Shown one piece after another: positions 42,896 through 47,443 of a DNA stretch of 47,443 nucleotides; the first letter of the stretch is position 1; the number at the start of each line of letters is the position of its first letter. The position numbers and the translations under genes are program-made. The notes under the pieces are model-generated. The model did no database searches, was not told the DNA's origin, and saw only the letters and a list, made by a program, of their open reading frames with translations. The DNA is from an uncultured Monoglobus sp. (GTDB lineage Bacteria > Bacillota > Clostridia > Monoglobales > Monoglobaceae): NCBI GenBank assembly GCA_947630505.1, contig CANRHV010000014.1:1-47443 (forward strand). Reading direction: 5' to 3'.

Positions 42896-42972
42896 GCACC
42901 TTTAGCTCAGCTGGCTAGAGCACCTGACTCTTAATCAGGGTGTCCGGGGTTCGAATCCCCGAAGGTGTACCA
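42896..42972 (+). tRNA. tRNA-Lys (anticodon CTT)
   Basis: A 77-nt cloverleaf including encoded CCA. The acceptor is GCACCTT / AAGGTGT (one G-T pair), the D arm has AGCTCAGCTGGCTAGAGC, the anticodon stem CCTGA with loop CTCTTAA gives CTT (reads AAG), and the T arm has GGTTCGAAT. A tyrosine integrase gene starts its 3-prime end 93 bp away, which marks this tRNA as a likely attachment site. Confidence 0.96.
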
Positions 42973-42986
42973 CCCAAAAAGCCGTG

Positions 42987-43010
42987 AAACCGTAGGTTTT
43001 GCGGTTTTTT
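42987..43010 (+). terminator. probable terminator after tRNA-Lys
   Basis: A 6-bp stem (AAACCG / CGGTTT) with a 9-nt loop is followed by a T run ending at 43010. Confidence 0.55.
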
Positions 43011-43026
43011 GTTTGCCTAAAAAACG

Positions 43027-43048
43027 ATTTGCTCAACATTTGCTCAAC
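43027..43048. repeat. tandem 11-bp repeats, candidate integrase arm-binding sites
   Basis: ATTTGCTCAAC occurs twice head to tail (43027-43037 and 43038-43048), between the tRNA-Lys gene and the integrase 3-prime end. Short direct repeats at this place are typical arm-type sites bound by the N-terminal domain of tyrosine integrases. Confidence 0.5.
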
Positions 43049-43065
43049 ATTTTTATGTTTTGGCT

Positions 43066-44229
43066 TTATTGTAAGTTAAAGTTGTTTGCCAAAGCTTCGC
43101 TTGCTATCGCCTGAGCTCTCGAAAAAGCGTGGGCATAAATGTTTAGCGTTGTGTTGGCGTCGCTGTGCCCGAGACAGGATTGGACTGTCTTAACGCTTGC
43201 TCCGCTGTCGATCAGCAGCGAGGCGTTTAAGTGCCTGAAACTGTGAAGGCTGACATATCTCAGGTTCTCTCTTTTGCAAAAATTCTTTAACCATTGGCAC
43301 GGCGCGAGCGGTGACAAAACTTCGCCGTCATCCCGTTTGAATACAAAATCATTTTCAGCCCATTTTGTGCCGAATATGCGGCTCTGCTCCGCGTAAAAAT
43401 TTTGCAGCCTTTTCAGATAATCAAAAACTATTTCCGGAAGTTTGAGGCAGCGGTTTGAGGACAAGGTCTTTGGCGTGTCCAAAACATTTCCTTCAAACGG
43501 GATGTGATATAAGGCTTTGTTGACCGTGACTATATGATTTTCAAAATCAATATCGTCCCATGTCAGTCCGCACAACTCGCCTCTGCGGAACCCGCTGTAG
43601 ATCGCGAGTATAAAATAGGCTTGGTATTTTAACGGCGCTTTTTCGGTCAGATGTTTCAGAAATACTCTTGCCTCGTCAACCGTGTACATATCGCGCTCAG
43701 TCCGCTGCTCGCTTGGAATATTAGCGTTCCTGCACGGGTTTTCTTTTATTATATCCAGCCTTACTGCATAGCTGAAAATGGACGAGGCACAGGATATGTA
43801 GTTCTTGATCGACTTTGCTCCGAGAGGTTTGAGTCCTTTTGACTTATTGCCGCCGCTCAGTGAGTTTATCAGAAATTGTATTTCACGCTTGCCGATTTTA
43901 TCGAGTTTCAAATGCCCAATTTCCGATTTAAGCCTTTTCAGCATAGAGCGCATGTGATCAAGGTCGGTTTTCTTTAATTTCTTTTTGCCGTATTCCTCGA
44001 CCCACTGATCTATAAAATCGGAAAAATTTATCGGAGCCGAGACAAATCCGTTTTTACAGGCTTCCTCAAAAAGTATTGCCTGGCGGTTTACCTCTTTTTC
44101 AATCTGCTTTGCTGTCATGTTCGGGCTCGGTTTCCAGGTTTTTGTACGGAAAATTTGTTTTCCCGAAATGTCTCGACCGCAGCTTACTCGAATCTGATAG
44201 CTCTTGTTTCTTTTTGTTATATTTGCCAT
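43066..44229 (-). CDS. int: tyrosine site-specific integrase of a tRNA-Lys-associated element
   Basis: This 387-residue phage/ICE-type integrase has an N-terminal arm-binding region (ITKRNKSYQIRVSCGRD), a SAM-like core-binding domain (about 65-165) and a catalytic domain. The catalytic residues are complete: Arg215 (SGFRRGEL), Lys254 (TPKTLSSNR), His329 and Arg332 (LHSFRHLNAS), His355 (LGHSDANTT) and Tyr365 (NIYAHAF). The start has AAAGGGG 9 nt upstream. It is convergent with tRNA-Lys, whose 3-prime end is probably its attachment site. No excisionase, replication or structural genes follow to the right in this window, so it is either one end of a larger element or a stranded remnant. Confidence 0.92.
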   Translation of the reverse strand: MANITKRNKSYQIRVSCGRDISGKQIFRTKTWKPSPNMTAKQIEKEVNRQAILFEEACKNGFVSAPINFSDFIDQWVEEYGKKKLKKTDLDHMRSMLKRLKSEIGHLKLDKIGKREIQFLINSLSGGNKSKGLKPLGAKSIKNYISCASSIFSYAVRLDIIKENPCRNANIPSEQRTERDMYTVDEARVFLKHLTEKAPLKYQAYFILAIYSGFRRGELCGLTWDDIDFENHIVTVNKALYHIPFEGNVLDTPKTLSSNRCLKLPEIVFDYLKRLQNFYAEQSRIFGTKWAENDFVFKRDDGEVLSPLAPCQWLKNFCKRENLRYVSLHSFRHLNASLLIDSGASVKTVQSCLGHSDANTTLNIYAHAFSRAQAIASEALANNFNLQ

Positions 44230-44260
44230 TTGATGAATCCCCTTTCATTATTCATCCCTA

Positions 44261-44292
44261 TGGCGTTATTCTGTAAAAACAGTATAACGCCA
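44261..44292. promoter_or_regulatory. 32-bp near-perfect palindrome upstream of int, probable operator
   Basis: TGGCGTTAT and ATAACGCCA flank an inner CTGT-AAAA-ACAG, with a single T-T break on each side of the inner palindrome. It is centred about 47 bp upstream of the int start, where a repressor or excisionase would be expected to bind. Confidence 0.6.
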
Positions 44293-44576
44293 ATTAAGTC
44301 GGTATGTCAATGCCTATTTTGTTTTTGTTAATAAGACTTGTTCATATTTTGGAAGAAGGATAAGTAAAATAATACTCGACCCACTGCTGAGGGATGAAAA
44401 AGCTCTTTAAAATTATTTGCTTTGTTTAATAAATTACATAAGGTAAGTTGAAAAAGCAAAAGAATTTTGGAAAATAACCAAAAAATTTTTCGTCCGATTT
44501 TGACAAAATTCATATAAGCCTTAACGTATAATACAATTAAGCATTGCCTGCGGCGGCTTAATAAAAATTGCAGTAT

Positions 44577-44669
44577 AGCAAGCACAGCAAACGGGTACCC
44601 AATTTTAATAAATCAAAATTACTTTACTTGCAAATTATGAATAACAGCAAGCAAAGCGAATGGGTACCC
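44577..44669 (+). repeat. pair of 24-bp direct repeats ending in GGGTACCC
   Basis: Copies at 44577-44600 and 44646-44669 share AGCAAGCA, AGC, AA and GGGTACCC, with 3 mismatches in 24. A small hairpin (GTTCGC near GCGAAAC) follows the second copy. They sit in the 638-bp gap (44230-44867) between the integrase and the Xer-like gene, which is otherwise AT-rich without convincing genes. I recall similar stretches as dispersed repeats in Clostridia, but cannot verify that. Confidence 0.5.
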
Positions 44670-44867
44670 GTTCGCGGTTTTGCGAAACGGACAAGCCGTT
44701 TTATACGCAAAAAATTATTGGGAAATTATCCCAAACCCTTTATTAAATTTCGGAGGTATACACAATGTAGAATTACCGTTTGCTAAGCAGAAAAACAGCG
44801 TTAAATTCTTGACAACTTCTAAAATAAAGTTTTCGTGGTAGAATAAACGAATAAGGAGTTGTTGACA

Positions 44868-45706
44868 ATGAAAAGCATTACAGATAAACATATAGAAAAT
44901 TTTAAGAGCTATCTCCAAAACGAGGAACGCGCGGCGGCGACCGTGGAGAAATATATACGCGACGTTAGCGCGTTCGGCGCATGGCTTAGCGGAAAAGAAA
45001 TTAACAAAAATGCCGTGCTCGCGTACAAGGAGTATCTAATCGAAACCTACGCGCCCGCGAGCGTCAATTCCGTCTTATCCTCGCTGAACAGCTTTTTCCG
45101 TTTTACGGGTTGGCACGACTGCCATGTGAAAACGCTGAAAATCCAACGGCAGATTTTCGCCAAAAGTGAAAAAGAGCTTACAAAAGCAGAATACGAAAGA
45201 CTCTTGAGCGCCGCGCAGAAAAAGGGCAACCGCCGGCTGTATTATCTTATGCAAACGATATGCAACACCGGCATACGAATATCGGAGCTGCGCTTTATTG
45301 ACGCAAACGCCGTTAAAACGGGCAAAGCGACGATACGGTGCAAGGGCAAAATGCGCGTGGTGATACTGACCGCGCCGCTTTGTAAAATGCTCAAAGGATA
45401 TATGAAAGAACAGGGCATAACGTCGGGCAGCGTATTTCAGACCAAAACGGGCAAACCGATGAACCCAGCAACGTATGGCGAATGTTAAAGGCTTTATGCG
45501 AAAGCGCGGGAGTATCGAAAGACAAGGTATTTCCGCACAACTTCCGACACCTGTTCGCGCGGACGTTTTATTCCATTCAAAAGGACGTGGTGCGGCTCGC
45601 GGACATTCTCGGTCATTCGAGCATAAACACAACGCGTATCTACACAATGGAAAGCGGCGCTGTTCACCTTAAGCAAATGCAAAAGCTCGGACTTTTGCGC
45701 TGTTAA
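44868..45706 (+). pseudogene. Xer-like tyrosine recombinase broken by a single-base frameshift
   Basis: Two frames together encode a recombinase of about 279 residues. The first (from ATG 44868, AAGGAG upstream) has the core-binding domain and catalytic Arg137 (CNTGIRISELRFI) and Lys161 (CKGKMRVV), reaching TGKPMN before it runs out of frame and stops at 45488. The second frame continues SNVWRMLKALCESAGV and carries HNFRHLFAR, LGHSSINTT and the tyrosine in TRIYT, ending at 45706. Restoring one G in AACC-CAGC (near 45464-45466) gives an uninterrupted protein with the usual NRSNVWR. It is thus either a recent pseudogene, a reversible frameshift, or a sequencing error. Its stop lies 2 bp before an inverted repeat that bounds a promoter-bearing segment, so it is the likely inversion enzyme. 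Confidence 0.85.
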
Positions 45707-45708
45707 AA

Positions 45709-45732
45709 AACAACATAACAGAAATTATGTTG
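45709..45732 (+). repeat. left inverted repeat (recombinase core site) of a candidate invertible segment
   Basis: This 24-bp site consists of AACAACATAA, spacer CAGAAA, and TTATGTTG (arm continuing TT). The arms are mutually complementary and the spacer is asymmetric, as in tyrosine-recombinase crossover sites. Its exact reverse complement lies at 46013-46036. The hairpin could also end transcription of the recombinase gene. Confidence 0.8.
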
Positions 45733-45767
45733 TTTAAATATGCAAATATGTCTACATAGATATAAAA

Positions 45768-45796
45768 ATTATAATACAAAACATTATGTTTGTCAA
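45768..45796 (-). promoter_or_regulatory. consensus promoter inside the invertible segment
   Basis: On the minus strand: TTGACA (45796-45791), exactly 17 bp, then TATAAT (45773-45768). It is the only consensus-quality promoter between the recombinase and the downstream surface gene, and it faces the wrong way for that gene. Confidence 0.88.
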
Positions 45797-45909
45797 TGAT
45801 TTGGGCTGATTTTTCTGGATTTAGATTAAATATTTATAAAAAATCACTTTTTACGGATTTTTGTAATTGTTTTGTTGTGAAAAAATAAAAAATATATCAC
45901 TCGAAGAAA

Positions 45910-45938
45910 ACCAATGAAAAGTCACAAGTTACATTGGT
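45910..45938 (+). terminator. possible terminator inside the invertible segment
   Basis: A 7-bp stem (ACCAATG / CATTGGT) with a 15-nt loop is followed by CTGTTTTTCGTGCTTTTTTT. In the present orientation it would stop rightward transcription toward the surface gene. The stem is short, so the call is tentative. Confidence 0.4.
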
Positions 45939-46012
45939 CTGTTTTTCGTGCTTTTTTTGCTTCATTTGTATCGGCAGAATACCGAAAACTATGGGATACC
46001 AAGCTTACTCAG

Positions 46013-46036
46013 CAACATAATTTCTGTTATGTTGTT
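46013..46036 (-). repeat. right inverted repeat (recombinase core site)
   Basis: Exact 24-bp reverse complement of 45709-45732: on the plus strand it reads CAACATAA, spacer TTTCTG, TTATGTTGTT. The opposite spacer orientation predicts inversion, not deletion. Confidence 0.8.
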
Positions 46037-46218
46037 ATAACAAAAATCACCTATCTAATTAAGAAACGCAACCTTAAAACATACGAGTATGAATGTAATT
46101 ATGAAAAAGCGCAGCATAAAATAAGCTCGGTGCGGCACAAACGGTGCTCGAAATGAATTTCCGATATGGTATTATAAACGATATTTATAGAAGGATATTT
46201 ACAAAAGGAGGAATGACT

Positions 46219-47443
46219 TTGAAAAAGCGAATTTTAAGTCTAACTGTTGTATTGTCAATGGTGCTTGCCATGATACCGGTGTTTAATCTAACCGCGTCAG
46301 CGGCGTTTGACGATGCCGCAGGCGGTACAGGTACGTCTGACGATCCGTATCAAATTGAAACCGCAGAGCAGCTTAAAAGGCTTTCCGAAAGCGTACAAGA
46401 CGGCAATACATATAGTGGTTACTATTTTAAGCTTACATCCGACATTGATTTGGGAGGAAATGAGGACAATCAATGGACGCCTATCGGAAGCAACGCTAAA
46501 TGGTTCAGCGGTAATTTTGACGGAGGAAACCATACTATAAGCGGACTATATATAAACGACGACAGTTTGCAGTATCAAGGTCTGTTTGGATATATTAGAG
46601 GCGACCAAATATCCACCATTAAAAATCTGACTGTTAAAGGCTCGGTTACAGGCGGCAATTATGTCGGCGGCATTGCGGGGTATGTGTGCGTAAACAGAGG
46701 CCACATAGATAATTGTCATAACGAAGCAACTGTATCCGGCATTCAGTATGTCGGTGGCATTACAGGCGAGTCTTATGCGGAAATAACAAACTGCTCCAAT
46801 ACAGGTGTAATAAAAGGTGAGCATTATGTAGGAGGTATCATCGGAAATAGATCTTTTTATTATTTTAATTCAAACACTATTGACGATCGTCTGACAAAAA
46901 ACTGTTACAACACCGGAGAAATAATTGGCGAGGGATATAGCGATTTTATCGGCGGCATTTTGGGACGAGGAAATAATGTAATGTATTGCTATAATACCGC
47001 AAATGTGAACGGGCAAACCTTGACTTATGTTGGCGGTATTATAGGAAGAAGTGTGACCGTGTCTGGTAATTATGTATCCACCTGCTATAATGTAGGTCTT
47101 ATTGGGACGGAGTCAAATAAGGGAGGCGGTATCATAGGGTATCTAGATGAGACAATTTATACTCTCGTTGAAACAAGGGCGTGCTATTACCTCGAAGGGA
47201 CAGCGGCAGACGCCAGTATGGGTACAGCAGCAGGGGGCGTGCACGTTGGCGGTTTGTTCGAGGGAACCACGGCTCAATTTAAGACACTTGCATCAGACGT
47301 ATCTGAATTTCGCAGCGAATATACGGACAGCGTATGGGCAGGCAGACCCCTCCTTAATACCAATAAAGTAGCCATGAGCAAAACTCCGAAAAGTACGTTT
47401 TTACGTGGGTTTACTCATGTTAAATTTTTTCTTATCACTCCAT
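46219..47443 (+). CDS. secreted GLUG-repeat surface protein (partial, runs off the window)
   Basis: The frame stays open from a TTG start at 46219 to the window end (408 codons). AAAGGAGG lies 7 nt before the TTG; the ATG at 46213 nearly abuts that site and is unlikely. A signal peptide of about 28 residues ends NLTASA. GLUG-type repeats follow: GTGTSDDPYQIETAEQLKRL, FSGNFDGGNHTISGLYI, NYVGGIAGYV, QYVGGITGES, HYVGGIIGNR. They resemble those of the giant protein at 13721 but are not near-identical. No good promoter lies in 46037-46218 (the best is TATTAT with a poor -35). Expression therefore probably depends on the invertible promoter upstream. The C-terminal anchoring cannot be seen. Confidence 0.85.
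   Translation, partial: MKKRILSLTVVLSMVLAMIPVFNLTASAAFDDAAGGTGTSDDPYQIETAEQLKRLSESVQDGNTYSGYYFKLTSDIDLGGNEDNQWTPIGSNAKWFSGNFDGGNHTISGLYINDDSLQYQGLFGYIRGDQISTIKNLTVKGSVTGGNYVGGIAGYVCVNRGHIDNCHNEATVSGIQYVGGITGESYAEITNCSNTGVIKGEHYVGGIIGNRSFYYFNSNTIDDRLTKNCYNTGEIIGEGYSDFIGGILGRGNNVMYCYNTANVNGQTLTYVGGIIGRSVTVSGNYVSTCYNVGLIGTESNKGGGIIGYLDETIYTLVETRACYYLEGTAADASMGTAAGGVHVGGLFEGTTAQFKTLASDVSEFRSEYTDSVWAGRPLLNTNKVAMSKTPKSTFLRGFTHVKFFLITP

Larger units (their letters stand above)
45709..46036. mobile_element. candidate invertible promoter segment (phase switch, OFF orientation)
   Basis: Two identical 24-bp inverted sites bound 280 bp of AT-rich DNA without a convincing gene. Inside is one perfect sigma-A promoter, which in this sequence points left, away from the surface-protein gene at 46219. 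Recombination at the sites would flip it to point right, with -35 at about 45949-45954 and -10 at about 45972-45977, giving a leader of roughly 235 nt. A recombinase gene of the right family abuts the left site. Confidence 0.75.

Noticed and set aside
44500-44532. TTGACA and TATAAT pair upstream of the Xer-like gene
   Set aside because: The spacer is 21 bp, too long for a normal sigma-A promoter; not called.
44568-44786. 72-codon open frame over the GGGTACCC repeats
   Set aside because: It translates the direct repeats and hairpin, with no ribosome binding site or recognisable domain; treated as repeat DNA.
45914-46156. 80-codon open frame crossing the right inverted repeat
   Set aside because: No ribosome binding site, AT-rich unpatterned residues, and it would be disrupted by inversion of the segment; it is better explained as non-coding switch DNA.
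43049-47443. Second copy of the tRNA-Lys 3-prime end (attR) to the right of the integrase
   Set aside because: I looked for the T-arm and acceptor sequence and found none, so element boundaries cannot be drawn from this window.

Overview
The window looks like a chromosomal segment of an anaerobic, gut-type Firmicute (Clostridia). Pointers are the LL-diaminopimelate aminotransferase route (dapL, dapF), a YlmC/YmxH-type PRC-barrel protein, a Noc-like ParB protein, rubredoxin, strong AGGAGG ribosome binding sites with several TTG/GTG starts, consensus sigma-A promoters, and many secreted proteins with SLH, GLUG and papain-like domains. A Monoglobales or Oscillospirales-like relative is my guess only.

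Layout. 0.1-4 kb: an SLH-anchored YcdB-like protein and a convergent lipoprotein of unknown function. 4.1-11.2 kb: a CDP-3,6-dideoxyhexose operon (rfbF, rfbG, rfbH, a glycosyltransferase, a sugar reductase/epimerase) facing a TPP-dependent acetolactate-synthase-like gene, which suggests a branched (yersiniose-like) sugar. 11.3-13 kb: phosphoglucomutase. 13.2-19.9 kb: an XRE regulator divergent from a 2060-residue surface protein with 852-bp near-identical tandem repeats; duplicated operator-like repeats lie between them. 20-24 kb: rubredoxin, Noc-like protein, PRC-barrel, dapL, dapF. 24-26.1 kb: a papain-like secreted protein. 26.7-28.3 kb: an AT-rich BglII/BstYI-type restriction-modification pair. 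28.3-32.6 kb: walJ-murA, an amidase, a MITE-like palindromic repeat and a phosphodiester glycosidase. 32.8-39.4 kb: TetR regulator divergent from an operon of an MMPL transporter and a membrane-anchored GLUG/coiled-coil protein. 39.4-42.5 kb: a second papain-like protein and ogt. 42.5-44.3 kb: tRNA-Leu, tRNA-Lys and a tyrosine integrase. 44.3-47.4 kb: a frameshifted Xer-like recombinase, a candidate invertible promoter, and the start of another GLUG surface protein.

The most interesting item is at 45.7-46.2 kb. Two 24-bp inverted repeats, each built like a tyrosine-recombinase core site (10-bp arms around an asymmetric 6-bp spacer), flank a 280-bp AT-rich segment. The segment carries a perfect TTGACA-17-TATAAT promoter that points away from the downstream surface-protein gene. 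The recombinase gene ends 2 bp before the left repeat. This reads as a phase-variation switch captured in the OFF orientation, with a recombinase broken by a single-base frameshift.

Gene products were identified by reading motifs, without database searches. Starts were chosen from ribosome binding sites and promoter positions.
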